Positions 18,113-26,657 of a stretch of 55,727 bases of DNA are shown here, in pieces (within the stretch, counting starts at the first letter, position 1; each line of letters starts with the position of its first letter). The notes below the pieces were generated by a model. It searched no databases. It worked only from the letters and a program-made list of their open reading frames with translations, and was not told the origin of the DNA. The stretch is taken from positions 84,606 through 140,332 of the forward strand of contig NZ_AYVY01000015.1 of NCBI RefSeq assembly GCF_000503055.1. The letters run 5' to 3'. The translations under genes were made by a program, and so were the position numbers. This DNA comes from Mesorhizobium sp. LSHC420B00 (GTDB lineage Bacteria > Pseudomonadota > Alphaproteobacteria > Rhizobiales > Rhizobiaceae).

Positions 18113-19630
18113 ATGCTTATCAAGCTGCAAGAAATCGCCCTCGCTCTTCTGCTGTTGGTCGCCGGCGCTGGGGCCAGTCATGCGGAGGCGGCCCAGCGGC
18201 CGCCGCCCACAGGCGGGGTTCTCTCGCTCCTGCCGCCGCCGCAGACTTCCGATCATTCGATCGTCATCGCCGGACGCACGCTCGATTACGAGGCCAAGGC
18301 CGGCACGCTGTCATTGCCGTCCGGCAAAGGCGATATCACCGCCGAGATTTTCTATGTCGCCTATGCACTGCATCCCGGAAAAGAAACGGGACCGGATCCG
18401 CGGCGTCCGATCACCTTCGTGTTTAATGGCGGTCCGGGAGCAGCTTCCGCCTATCTGCACCTCGGCGCGCTCGGTCCGCGGGTCCTGGCGACGGCGGCCG
18501 ATGGAAGTTTCCTGCCGCCGCCACAGAGGCTGTTCGATAACCCCGACACTTGGCTCGACATGACCGACTTGGTCTTTGTGGACCCTGTCGGAACCGGTTA
18601 CAGCCGTGAAGCGCCCGGCACGGAGGCACACAGCTTCTGGGGCGTCAGTCAGGACGCCGCGTCGATAGGCGCGTTCATCCGGCTCTATCTGGCGCAGACC
18701 AACCGCACGGCATCGCCGGTGTTTCTTGCCGGCGAAAGCTATGGCGGGTTTCGGGCGGCATTGCTCGCCAGGAAGCTTCAGGAAGACATCGGCATCAGCC
18801 CGAGCGGCGTCGTGCTGATTTCGCCGGCGCTCGAATTCACGCTGGTGCGCCCGGACGAGTTCCAGCCGCTCCACTGGGCGCTGGAACTGCCGTCGCTGGC
18901 GGCAGTGCGCCTGCACAGCGAAGGCGTTTCCGGCCCGGCTCTGCAGGAGCGGCTGGCAGAAGTCGAACACTATGCGCTCGGCGATTATCTGGCCGCGCTA
19001 GCCGGTGGACTGGAGCAAGGTGGACGGCTGGCGAGCCAGCGTGTCGCCGAAATCACCGGTCTGCCGCTCAACCTTGTCCAGCGGCACTTTGCACGCATTC
19101 CCATAGGGCTCTTTGCCAAGGAGTTTGCACGGGCAAAGGGCAATGTTCTCAGCGCCTATGACGGCAACATCGCGACGGCGGACGTGGCGCCAGAGAGCCT
19201 GGGAGTCGAGGGTCCCGATCCGGTGCTCGACCGAAGCGTGCCGGCGCTCACCTCTGCTTTCGTCGGCTACGTGCGTGATGAATTGAACTTCCGTACGGAT
19301 ATCAGCTATCGGCTTCTCAACCGCGAAGTTAGCGGCAATTGGGACTATGGAACGAGCCCGACGCGTCAGGGCTATGCGGGTGTCATGGACGACCTTCAGC
19401 AGGCACGCACGCTGAACCCCAATCTCGGCGTGCTGATCGTCAACGGCTACAGCGACCTGGTGACGCCGTACATGGGCTCGCGCTACCTGCTTGGTCAAAT
19501 TCCTTCGCTTGCCGGCGCAAAGCCCATTCGCGCCGAGGTGCTGGAAGGCGGGCACATGATGTATCTGAGGCCGGATGGACGGGCGGCACTGAAGCAGGCC
19601 GCGTCCGAGCTTTACCGAACGACGCAATGA
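18113..19630 (+). CDS. Peptidase S10 (serine carboxypeptidase-like), secreted
   Basis: A 505-residue alpha/beta-hydrolase of the serine carboxypeptidase family with a Sec signal peptide (residues 1-25). The catalytic set can be followed: the oxyanion region FNGGPGAAS (about residue 104), the nucleophile motif LAGESYGG (Ser about 207), the Asp in NGYSDLVTPY (about 446) and the His in EGGHMMY (about 483). It would cleave C-terminal residues in the periplasm. It is monocistronic, followed after 87 bp by a sensor kinase gene, with no evident functional link. Confidence 0.92.
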   Translation: MLIKLQEIALALLLLVAGAGASHAEAAQRPPPTGGVLSLLPPPQTSDHSIVIAGRTLDYEAKAGTLSLPSGKGDITAEIFYVAYALHPGKETGPDPRRPITFVFNGGPGAASAYLHLGALGPRVLATAADGSFLPPPQRLFDNPDTWLDMTDLVFVDPVGTGYSREAPGTEAHSFWGVSQDAASIGAFIRLYLAQTNRTASPVFLAGESYGGFRAALLARKLQEDIGISPSGVVLISPALEFTLVRPDEFQPLHWALELPSLAAVRLHSEGVSGPALQERLAEVEHYALGDYLAALAGGLEQGGRLASQRVAEITGLPLNLVQRHFARIPIGLFAKEFARAKGNVLSAYDGNIATADVAPESLGVEGPDPVLDRSVPALTSAFVGYVRDELNFRTDISYRLLNREVSGNWDYGTSPTRQGYAGVMDDLQQARTLNPNLGVLIVNGYSDLVTPYMGSRYLLGQIPSLAGAKPIRAEVLEGGHMMYLRPDGRAALKQAASELYRTTQ

Positions 19631-19717
19631 GACAGTTGCGCAAAAAAGCGCCGGATGCGCTGTTCGCCCTCTCATCAGGCCCTAGTTCCATCGCAATTGA
19701 TCGGTTACACACCAAGG

Positions 19718-21220
19718 ATGGCGTCTTTTAGCGACGTTCGACAGCAAATTAGCCGGTTCTCCAGAATCGCGCCACTGATGCGGCGTGTTGCCGAGCGGGC
19801 CACTCGGAACACTAGGCCACACTGGGTGACAAGCCTTGTCGGCCGCTGGAACGCGTTGTCGCTGGCCACGCAGTTCCTGCTCGCGGGTGGTCTATTCTCC
19901 CTGTCGGCCATGGTGGTGGTGGGGATTTCAGTCACGAGCCACATAGAAGCCGTGGTCACGCAGAATTCGGCATCCGCTACGGCTCTTTACGTGGACAGCG
20001 TTATCGCGCCGCTGCTTCCGGATATGCGCAAGAGCGAAGTCCTCGACGAGAGCGTCGCCCACGCGCTCGATGAAACGCTGGGACAAGGGGCACTCGGCAC
20101 AAGGCTCGAATCCTTCAAGCTCTGGCGTCGCGACGGAACCATCCTGTATTCGACCGACAAGACATTGATCGGCAAGCGCTTTGAACCCAGCGGCAATCTC
20201 CGCGCGGCGTTTGCAGGCCAAATGGTTTCGGAGTTCGACAAGCTCGACGATCCGGACAGCGAGGCCGAAAGAGCCAGCGGCTTGCATCTCCTCGAGATCT
20301 ACAACCCGGTGCTGCAGCCATGGTCGGGGGAAGTGGTGGCCGTTTCGGAATTCTACGAGGTCGCCACTGATTTCGAAAGAAACCTGCATCAGGCACTTAT
20401 TCGAACCTGGCTGGACGTTGCCGCCGTCACAGCGGCCTTCTTTCTCGGGCTGTCGGCAATCGTGTTCCGTGGCAGCCGCACGATCAGTTCGCAGAGCCGC
20501 TCGTTGAAGCAGCGCATTGCTGAACTCTCCGACCTGCTTGCTCAAAACAGACTGTTGAGGCTGAAGGTGCAGCGTGCCTCGCAGCGCGCCACCGCACTCA
20601 ACGAACGCTATCTCAGGCGCATCGGTGCGGACTTGCACGATGGGCCGGCCCAACTGGTTGCTCTCGCGGCGCTGGGGATCGACAGCCCCCTCATTGCCGA
20701 TCCCGCTACGCCGCAACCGAAGCGTGCACAGGAATTGCTGGCTGTGAAAGCACATCTGGACGATGCCATGCGCGAGATCAGGAGCATCAGCAAGGGCCTT
20801 GTCCTGCCGCATATCGAGCATGCCGAGTTGGCCGAAATTCTCGAGCTTGCCGTGCAAGCGCACGAAGAACGAACCGGCGCCAAAGTGGCGCTATCGATGA
20901 CCGGCGGCCATGCGACGTTGTCGCCGGCGGCCAAGATCTGCATCTTCCGCTTCGTCCAGGAGGCGCTGAACAATGGATTTCGCCATGCCGGAGGTGAAGG
21001 TCAGTCGGTCGAGAAACATTTCGACGGCGAGCGCGTTTGTATCGAAGTGTCCGACGCCGGCCCTGGCTTTGACCCACAAATCGTGCGTCCCGAGAGGCTG
21101 GGGCTCGTTGGGCTGCGCGAGCGGGTGGAAAGCCTCGGGGGCCAGTTTACCGTGACTTCCTCACAAAGTGGCACGATCGTGAAAATGGCTCTCAACATCG
21201 TTGAAATGGGGCAGACATGA
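19718..21220 (+). CDS. Sensor histidine kinase, NarL-type (HisKA_3)
   Basis: A membrane sensor of about 500 residues. One membrane segment lies near residues 50-70 and another near 230-250, enclosing a periplasmic sensor region. The dimerisation/phosphoacceptor motif is RRIGADLHDGPAQL (His about 313), followed by an HATPase domain with FVQEALNNGFRHAG (N box) and DAGPGFDP (G box). The ATG at 19718 was chosen because it directly precedes the conserved part. Its stop overlaps the start of the response-regulator gene (ATGA), so the two form a coupled pair. The stimulus is unknown. Confidence 0.92.
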   Translation: MASFSDVRQQISRFSRIAPLMRRVAERATRNTRPHWVTSLVGRWNALSLATQFLLAGGLFSLSAMVVVGISVTSHIEAVVTQNSASATALYVDSVIAPLLPDMRKSEVLDESVAHALDETLGQGALGTRLESFKLWRRDGTILYSTDKTLIGKRFEPSGNLRAAFAGQMVSEFDKLDDPDSEAERASGLHLLEIYNPVLQPWSGEVVAVSEFYEVATDFERNLHQALIRTWLDVAAVTAAFFLGLSAIVFRGSRTISSQSRSLKQRIAELSDLLAQNRLLRLKVQRASQRATALNERYLRRIGADLHDGPAQLVALAALGIDSPLIADPATPQPKRAQELLAVKAHLDDAMREIRSISKGLVLPHIEHAELAEILELAVQAHEERTGAKVALSMTGGHATLSPAAKICIFRFVQEALNNGFRHAGGEGQSVEKHFDGERVCIEVSDAGPGFDPQIVRPERLGLVGLRERVESLGGQFTVTSSQSGTIVKMALNIVEMGQT

Positions 21221-21891
21221 CCGCAGCCATCAAGCTTGCCATCGTCGACGACCACCCTCTGTTCAGGGAAGGCGTTGTGCGCACGCTCGATCAGATCGGC
21301 GGATTCGAGATAGTCGGTGAAGGAAGCAGCAGAGATGACGCCCTGCGGATAATCGAAGACCAGCGGCCCGACATTCTGCTGATGGACATCTCGGTTCCCG
21401 GAGGTGGCCTTGGTGTGATCGGACCGGCCCTGGAGCGGCAGCCGGCATTGAAAATCGTGATGCTGACCGTTTCGGAAGAAAACCAGCACGTGATGACCGC
21501 GTTGCAGAGCGGGGCAAGGGGCTATGTTTTGAAGGGGGTCGGGTCGAGGACGTTGGCTGCGATCCTGCGCACGGTAGCGTCGGGCGAACGATATGTCTGT
21601 CCACAATTATCGGCGCGCCTGTTGGCCGATCTGTCGGCTCAATCAAAAGAGCCGGCGAAAGCTGACGGACTTGCCGAACTCACCAGCCGCGAAAGGGAGA
21701 TCCTGACGCTGGTTGCCGCGGGACTGAGCAACAAGCGGATCGGGCTTCGGCTGAACCTGCATGAGAAAACGATAAAGCACCACATGACGCGAATCCTGGC
21801 CAAGCTCAACGTCAGCAACAGGACCGAAGCCGCAATGACGTTGCGCGACGCGACTGAGCGCCGGCATCCGACTGTTCGCGATCATGCTTGA
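21217..21891 (+). CDS. LuxR/NarL-family response regulator
   Basis: A 224-residue two-domain regulator. The receiver domain shows the acidic pair IVDDHPLFREG (residues 8-18), the phosphoacceptor Asp in ILLMDISVPGG (about 60) and the conserved Lys in GYVLKGV (about 109). The C-terminal LuxR helix-turn-helix reads LTSREREILTLVAAGLSNK and continues with KTIKHHM. It is the partner of the kinase encoded just upstream. Target genes are not evident. Confidence 0.94.
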   Translation: MTAAIKLAIVDDHPLFREGVVRTLDQIGGFEIVGEGSSRDDALRIIEDQRPDILLMDISVPGGGLGVIGPALERQPALKIVMLTVSEENQHVMTALQSGARGYVLKGVGSRTLAAILRTVASGERYVCPQLSARLLADLSAQSKEPAKADGLAELTSREREILTLVAAGLSNKRIGLRLNLHEKTIKHHMTRILAKLNVSNRTEAAMTLRDATERRHPTVRDHA

Positions 21892-21930
21892 GCCAAAATT
21901 GCCGCACAGCGCAGCTATGTGAACTGGCCC

Positions 21931-22470
21931 TCAGTTGATCATTTCAAGCAATCTGTCCCGATCGGAACGCGTCGCCAGGCGCCGAATGATGGTGCGGCCC
22001 TTGGCATCCCGCATTTCATATTGGCCGCTGTCGATGCGTTCGCTGAGGCCGTTCGAATGCACCACGCCAATGCTCGGCCCACGCACCTCGACCCGGTCTC
22101 CTGTGGTCGCGTTGACAAAGAGTTTTGGCTTGCTGTCGGGGTTTACCGCAGGGGCGGGATCAGGGGGATTGTCGTCCTGCGACTTTGCTTTGCCCTTGCC
22201 GGCTCCAGCGTTCGAGTTTGAATTGCCGGAGTTTCCACCCGAATTGCCTGAATTCCCGTTCCCGTTTCCGCCATTGCCGTTGCCGTTCCCGCCGTCTTTG
22301 GCACAGGCGGCCTGCGGGCCGAGCGTCGGCGACGGTCCGTCGAACATGACGCGATACGGGCCTACGACGAGAATGAAGGTCAACACGATTACGGAAATAC
22401 CGACACGACGTCCTCGTGAAGATCTGGTCCTTCGTCTCCGGGTCGTCATCAATGAACTTGCCAGTCGCAT
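21931..22470 (-). CDS. Membrane-anchored Gly/Asn-rich hypothetical protein
   Basis: From the ATG at 22468-22470, preceded by AAGGGGA at a good distance, the product has 179 residues. A basic N-terminus (RRRRTRSSRGRR) precedes one membrane segment (about residues 26-42). Then comes a low-complexity linker of GN/GNS repeats (about 62-95) and a folded C-terminal domain with DRVEVRGPSIGVVHSNGLSE and RTIIRRLATRSDRDRL. The layout suggests a periplasmic domain held off the membrane by a flexible linker. The function is unknown. An alternative start lies seven codons upstream (22491). It is convergent with the response-regulator gene. Confidence 0.75.
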   Translation of the reverse strand: MRLASSLMTTRRRRTRSSRGRRVGISVIVLTFILVVGPYRVMFDGPSPTLGPQAACAKDGGNGNGNGGNGNGNSGNSGGNSGNSNSNAGAGKGKAKSQDDNPPDPAPAVNPDSKPKLFVNATTGDRVEVRGPSIGVVHSNGLSERIDSGQYEMRDAKGRTIIRRLATRSDRDRLLEMIN

Positions 22471-22564
22471 GTCGTAAATCCCCTTAATCATACGGACCTG
22501 TCGTGCTGCCTCCTGTTCGACTTCGTGTCATGCTTAAAACAATGGTTTGTATCCGGGACGTCAA

Positions 22565-22598
22565 GACCCACCAGTCCCACGATGGTAACTGGTGGGTC
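22565..22598. repeat. Perfect 11-bp inverted repeat
   Basis: GACCCACCAGT (22565-22575) is the exact inverse complement of ACTGGTGGGTC (22588-22598), with a 12-nt loop. It lies between the envelope-protein gene and the small membrane-protein gene, about 90 bp beyond the latter's stop, and could be its terminator, though no U-run follows. Confidence 0.6.
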
Positions 22599-22686
22599 TC
22601 GCTGGCGCAGGAAGGGACTATTTACTGCGCAAGTCTTTTGCCTTCCGTTGGTTGCGTCTCTCGGTGATAGCGCCGACTTCCCACCG

Positions 22687-22779
22687 TCAGCCAACAATAA
22701 ATCCAATGGCCGCGATCCCGAAACACAGGCCAAACAACGGAAAAAGCAGCCAACGTGCCTGATGAATGCTCGGGTCCAT
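22687..22779 (-). CDS. Small membrane protein, 30 aa
   Basis: A 30-codon frame (Met-Asp-Pro-Ser-Ile-His-Gln, then WLLFPLFGLCFGIAAIGFIVG, stop TGA). Residues 10-30 form one hydrophobic helix rich in Gly. It is preceded by a perfect AGGAGG (22785-22790 on the complementary strand) five bases before the ATG. That ribosome site, rare by chance, is the main reason for calling it a gene. The product would sit in the inner membrane as a single-span protein; short ones often modulate a larger membrane complex. No family is recognised. Confidence 0.65.
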   Translation of the reverse strand: MDPSIHQARWLLFPLFGLCFGIAAIGFIVG

Positions 22780-23064
22780 AGCGGCCTCCTGTACCAGTCG
22801 GCATCGCAACGGGGTTCTTTGGAACTCAGTTCCTGAAACTCTCGCATTTCGGGCTTTTGCGATAGCAGCCTCGGACCAAAGTTTGGCCGTGCAGGTCCTT
22901 GGTCGACAGTCTTACAGACTGAAGTCCCTATGCCAGGAGCAATGGACCCCGCCTTGCATTCGGCAACCTTTGTATCCGACTGGCAGCTGCGATCCACCGC
23001 TCCCTTCGAATGCTTTGCGTTCCTGGCACTATGGCAACAGCGACGTTGGTCCACTGCCATGTCG

Positions 23065-23093
23065 TTGAAACGTCACCAATACAGACCCATATG
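23065..23093 (+). promoter_or_regulatory. Sigma70-type promoter of a small RNA
   Basis: TTGAAA (23065-23070), a 17-bp spacer, then CATATG (23088-23093). The predicted transcription start is near 23100, immediately before the stem-loop RNA described next. Confidence 0.5.
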
Positions 23094-23099
23094 AAAGTT

Positions 23100-23193
23100 G
23101 CGTCGGACGTCTCCTCCCATTGCGTCCGGCGCGTTCCCCTCTGGAGGTTACAGACCTTCACGCTTGGCCGGGCTTAACAGTCCGGCCTTTTTC
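23100..23193 (+). ncRNA. Putative trans-acting small RNA with anti-Shine-Dalgarno loop
   Basis: About 94 nt between a good promoter and a terminator, with no reading frame. The 5' hairpin pairs GTCGGACG (23102-23109) with CGTCCGGC (23123-23130), and its 13-nt loop holds CTCCTCCC (23111-23118), complementary to ribosome binding sites. A middle segment has CCCTCTGGAGG. The 3' end is a rho-independent terminator. This layout is that of the alpha-proteobacterial alpha-r14/cuckoo-type RNAs that block translation of many mRNAs. Membership in a named family is inferred from architecture only. Confidence 0.6.
23166..23192 (+). terminator. Rho-independent terminator of the small RNA
   Basis: GGCCGG (23166-23171) pairs with CCGGCC (23182-23187) around a 10-nt loop, followed by TTTTT (23188-23192) and a T-rich tail. 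Confidence 0.8.
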
Positions 23194-23254
23194 TTTGGTC
23201 ATTTGTGCAGCAATCCGCCGGACGACTCCAATCTGCGAGGCGTCAGTAAAATCG

Positions 23255-23264
23255 ATTTGCAAAT
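23255..23264. promoter_or_regulatory. Possible LacI-family operator upstream of the LacI gene
   Basis: ATTTGCAAAT, a perfect 10-bp palindrome with a central GC, lies 28 bp before the LacI-type gene at 23292. Placement suggests autoregulation, but only one copy is visible. Confidence 0.35.
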
Positions 23265-23291
23265 GCATTCATGTGCTCATAACCTGTCACT

Positions 23292-24296
23292 ATGAGCACG
23301 ATTTCCAAAGTTGCCACGCGAGCGGGCGTGTCGCGCACGACAGTGTCGCATGTCATCAACCATGCGGACCGGGTATCGAAACCGCTGCGTGAGCGCGTAC
23401 AAGCGGCGATCGACGAACTCGGTTATACGCCTAACCCGCAGGCGCAGAGCCTGCGCACCGGCCGCACCAACATCATCGCGATGCTGATCCCCGACATCCG
23501 CAACCCGTTCTACCCGGAGCTGGTGAAGACGGCGCAGTCGACGCTCGAAGTGGTCGGCCTCGACATGCTGATCTTCAACACCGACGTACCGGGCGGACAT
23601 TCACAGGATCACGGCCGCGAGTATTTGCGCCAGATCGGGCGCAAGCGGGTCGACGGCGTCATCGTTGCCGACTTCGCGCTGCACGGCATGCACAGCGAGC
23701 TGCTCAACCTCGATCTGCCCGCCGTCTTCATCGGCAATCTCCCCAATCAAGCCGTCGACAGCGTCCAGCTGGACGATTTCGGCGGCGGCTATCTGATGGG
23801 CGAGTATCTGGCGAAGAGGGGCCATCGCCGCGTCGCCCATGTCACCGGGCCATCCTTTTTCAAGGAGGCGATGGCGCGTGCCGCGGGCTTCGAGAAAGGG
23901 CTTGCCGACAATGGCGTGCCAATCGCCGCCGATCTTCGGTTCGAGGGAAGCTATCTTGCCCCGTCAGGACGGGAGGCGGTCGCTTGGCTCCTGGACAAGC
24001 ACGGCGGAAACCTGCCGTCGGCGATGTTCTTCGCCAATTATCTGATGGCCTCCGGTGCGCTGACTGAATTCTACGACCATGCGATTAATATCCCTCAGGA
24101 TATCGCCATCGCGGTCTTCGATGACCTGCCTCAGCTGGAATATGTCAGGCCGAAGCTGACCCGTGTCGGCAACAGCCCGACAATGCTCGCCAAGCGCGCC
24201 ACGGAAATGCTGCTCGAGCGCCTGGGCGGCAAAGTCGAGGGCGCGCCGCGCACCGAAGTGATCCCATGCGCGTTGAGCCCATCCGACAGCGCATGA
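23292..24296 (+). CDS. LacI-family transcriptional regulator
   Basis: A 334-residue repressor. The N-terminal helix-turn-helix reads STISKVATRAGVSRTTVSHV with the hinge region NPQAQSLRTGRTN, followed by a periplasmic-binding-type effector domain (MLIPDIRNPFYPELVK, then ending in TRVGNSPTMLAKRATEMLLERL). The next gene, a binding protein for a carbohydrate importer, starts about 70 bp downstream on the same strand, so the regulator probably controls the importer and GH172 gene and may be cotranscribed with them. The inducer is probably a sugar released or transported by this cluster. Confidence 0.93.
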   Translation: MSTISKVATRAGVSRTTVSHVINHADRVSKPLRERVQAAIDELGYTPNPQAQSLRTGRTNIIAMLIPDIRNPFYPELVKTAQSTLEVVGLDMLIFNTDVPGGHSQDHGREYLRQIGRKRVDGVIVADFALHGMHSELLNLDLPAVFIGNLPNQAVDSVQLDDFGGGYLMGEYLAKRGHRRVAHVTGPSFFKEAMARAAGFEKGLADNGVPIAADLRFEGSYLAPSGREAVAWLLDKHGGNLPSAMFFANYLMASGALTEFYDHAINIPQDIAIAVFDDLPQLEYVRPKLTRVGNSPTMLAKRATEMLLERLGGKVEGAPRTEVIPCALSPSDSA

Positions 24297-24367
24297 CGTC
24301 AAATGCCGGCAGAGGGAACGGAGGTCCTTCGCCAACGTTCGACCGAACAACACCCAGGGAGGAAATG

Positions 24368-25702
24368 ATGACTGACAAAACGACCCTCAACCGCCGTCGG
24401 CTGATCCAGGGCGGCGCCACTTTCGCGGCCGCCGGCCTTACAGGCTTCCCGTTCATCAATAGGATGGCCTTGCGCGCTCAGGAAGCGCCGCTGAAATTCT
24501 GGCAGTTCTATGCGCCGGGCGGAGACGTGAAGCCACAGGTCCAGTGGTTCGAAAAGCTGGTGGCCGACTGGAACGACGGCCACGACCAGAAGGTCGAGCT
24601 CGAATATGTCGTCAACAGCGAATACATCTCCGGCTCAAAGCTGGCGACGGCCTTCGCGTCGGGCGAGGGCCCCGACATCTTCCTCATCAGCCCCGGCGAT
24701 TTCCTGCGTTATTACAATGGCGGCGTACTGGCCGACCTGACGCCGCATATCGAGGATGCCGCGAAAGCCGATTTCCCGGAAAGCGTCATCGCCAACCGCA
24801 TGGTCGACGGCAAGATCTACGGCGTGCCGATGGAGGTCGAGCCGATGGCCTTCTATTATTCGGTCAAAGCGTTCGAGGAAGCAAAGCTCAACGAAAACGA
24901 CGTGCCGAAGACCTGGGACGAGTTGTTGGCGGTTGCCAAGAAGCTGACGACGCCCAACCGTTATGGCGTGCTGTTCGAAACGACGCCTGGCTATTACCAG
25001 AACTTCACCTGGTATCCGTTTCTGTGGCAGGGCGGCGGCGAATTCCAGGGTAAGGACGGCAAGAGCGCCTTCGATTCGGCGGCCACGGTCCAGGCGCTTA
25101 AACTCTGGCAGGATGCTATCAATACCGGTGTGGCGCCGCGTCAGGTGGTCGGCGGCGGCTTCGACATCGTCGCCAATCTCGGGGCAGGGCTGTGCGCCAT
25201 GCAGAGCTGCGGCATCTGGGGCATTTCGGCGATGGACAACAACGCCAAGGACGTGCCCTACGGCATCTTCAAATTGCCGACACCTGCCAATGGCAAATAT
25301 GTCACCGTCGGCGGTGGCTGGGCCTTCGTCGCCAATGCCGGGGGCAAGAACCCGGATGCTTCCGCCCAGTTCTGCGCCTGGGCGCTGGCCTCGATGGATC
25401 AGGGATCGATCGACCGGGTCGTCAACTGGTGCACGGTCGCCAAAAGCGACATGCCGCCGCGCAACAGCGCACTGAAGGCCGGCGCCGATGTCTTCAGCAC
25501 GGGTAAGTTCGGCACCTTCGCCAAGGAAATCCACCCGGGAACGCGTGCCGAACCGCGGGTTCCGCCTGAAGCCTACAAGATCATCTCGGATGCCATCCAG
25601 TCGGCACAGCTTGGCGGGGTCGATGCCCAGCAGGCCGCGACGGCAGCCAGTCAGCAACTCGACGCGTTCCTCGCTTCCTATTCCGGCGCGCCGATCCTTT
25701 AG
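24368..25702 (+). CDS. Carbohydrate ABC importer, binding protein with Tat signal
   Basis: An extracellular solute-binding protein of cluster 1 type, about 444 residues. The N-terminus is a Tat signal with NRRRLIQGG followed by a hydrophobic run to about residue 35, so export in folded form is likely. The mature part shows FASGEGPDIFLISPGDFLRYY and GVPMEVEPMAFYYSVKAFEE, as in sugar-binding proteins of MalE type. Two ATGs adjoin (24365 and 24368); the second has better spacing from the GGAGG ribosome site. Two permease genes follow. The substrate is unknown, but a GH172 gene in the same operon suggests a fructose- or arabinose-type oligosaccharide. Confidence 0.88.
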   Translation: MTDKTTLNRRRLIQGGATFAAAGLTGFPFINRMALRAQEAPLKFWQFYAPGGDVKPQVQWFEKLVADWNDGHDQKVELEYVVNSEYISGSKLATAFASGEGPDIFLISPGDFLRYYNGGVLADLTPHIEDAAKADFPESVIANRMVDGKIYGVPMEVEPMAFYYSVKAFEEAKLNENDVPKTWDELLAVAKKLTTPNRYGVLFETTPGYYQNFTWYPFLWQGGGEFQGKDGKSAFDSAATVQALKLWQDAINTGVAPRQVVGGGFDIVANLGAGLCAMQSCGIWGISAMDNNAKDVPYGIFKLPTPANGKYVTVGGGWAFVANAGGKNPDASAQFCAWALASMDQGSIDRVVNWCTVAKSDMPPRNSALKAGADVFSTGKFGTFAKEIHPGTRAEPRVPPEAYKIISDAIQSAQLGGVDAQQAATAASQQLDAFLASYSGAPIL

Positions 25703-25715
25703 GTCCCCTTCCAGC

Positions 25716-26657
25716 ATGCACGCAGACGAGATGAAATCGCCGGCCGCGGGCGCCAAATCCGCTCGCGGCCTTACCGCCAAGCAAAGGGAACGCTACGCCG
25801 CATGGCTGTTCGTCCTGCCCGATGCGCTCGGACTGCTGGTGTTCGTCGGCGTGCCGATGCTGCTGTCGCTCGCCGTCGGGTTTTTCGAGGTCAACGGCTT
25901 CGGCGGCTATAGATTCGTCGGGCTCGGCAATTATCGGCGCATGTGGAGCGATCCGCTGTTCTGGTCGTCGGTGAAGGTGACCGTGGCCTATGCCGTCATG
26001 CTGGTGCCGGCGCTCTACGCCGCCGGGCTGGGGCTGGCGCTTCTGGTGCAGAAGACCAACCGCTTCAACGCGGTCATGCGCTCGATGTTCTTTGCGCCGC
26101 AGATGGTCAGCCTGGTCGTCGTGGCGCTCGTCTGGCAACTCATGCTGGTCGAGAAGGTCGGCATCGTCAGCCGGCTGGCGCCGCTCGTCGGCCTCAGCGG
26201 AATTTCGCTGCTCGGCGATCCAAATCTGGCGCTGTTCACGCTGGTGCTGGTCAGCGTCTGGTTCCTGATGGGCTTTTACATGCTGATCTTCCTCGGCGGG
26301 CTCCAGGACATCCCGGCAGAGTATTACGAGGCCGCAAAGATCGACGGCGCCGGGCCGGTGACAAGCTTTTGGTACATTACCTTGCCCTTGCTCAAACCGA
26401 CCAGCTTCTTCGTCCTCCTGGTCTCGCTGGTCGCGGCTGTCGCCGGCGGCCAGGTCTTCGACCTGATCTATGTGATGACCAAGGGCGGGCCCGTCAATTC
26501 GACCTCGGTGCTGATCATCTACATCTACAAGCAGGCGTTCCAGTTCGGCGCCTTCGGCTATGCATCGGCAATGGCATCGCTGCTGGTGCTGGCGCTGATG
26601 CTGGTCACGGTGTTCTTCTTCCTGCTGACGCGCGGCGGACGTTTCGAGCATGACTGA
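25716..26657 (+). CDS. Carbohydrate ABC importer, permease (MalF-type)
   Basis: A 313-residue inner-membrane permease with about six membrane helices. The first is WLFVLPDALGLLVFVGVPML near residues 30-50. The EAA loop that contacts the ATPase reads EYYEAAKIDGAGPVTSFWYI (about residues 203-222). The start is the ATG at 25716, 14 bp after the binding-protein gene; an ATG at 25731 is an alternative. The gene overlaps the next permease gene by eight bases. No ATPase gene accompanies this importer. Confidence 0.9.
   Translation: MHADEMKSPAAGAKSARGLTAKQRERYAAWLFVLPDALGLLVFVGVPMLLSLAVGFFEVNGFGGYRFVGLGNYRRMWSDPLFWSSVKVTVAYAVMLVPALYAAGLGLALLVQKTNRFNAVMRSMFFAPQMVSLVVVALVWQLMLVEKVGIVSRLAPLVGLSGISLLGDPNLALFTLVLVSVWFLMGFYMLIFLGGLQDIPAEYYEAAKIDGAGPVTSFWYITLPLLKPTSFFVLLVSLVAAVAGGQVFDLIYVMTKGGPVNSTSVLIIYIYKQAFQFGAFGYASAMASLLVLALMLVTVFFFLLTRGGRFEHD

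Noticed and set aside
22488..23060. A 190-codon minus-strand frame upstream of the small membrane-protein gene
   Set aside because: Cys-rich, Arg-rich composition without family features, and it overlaps the 30-residue gene with a perfect ribosome site in a different frame.
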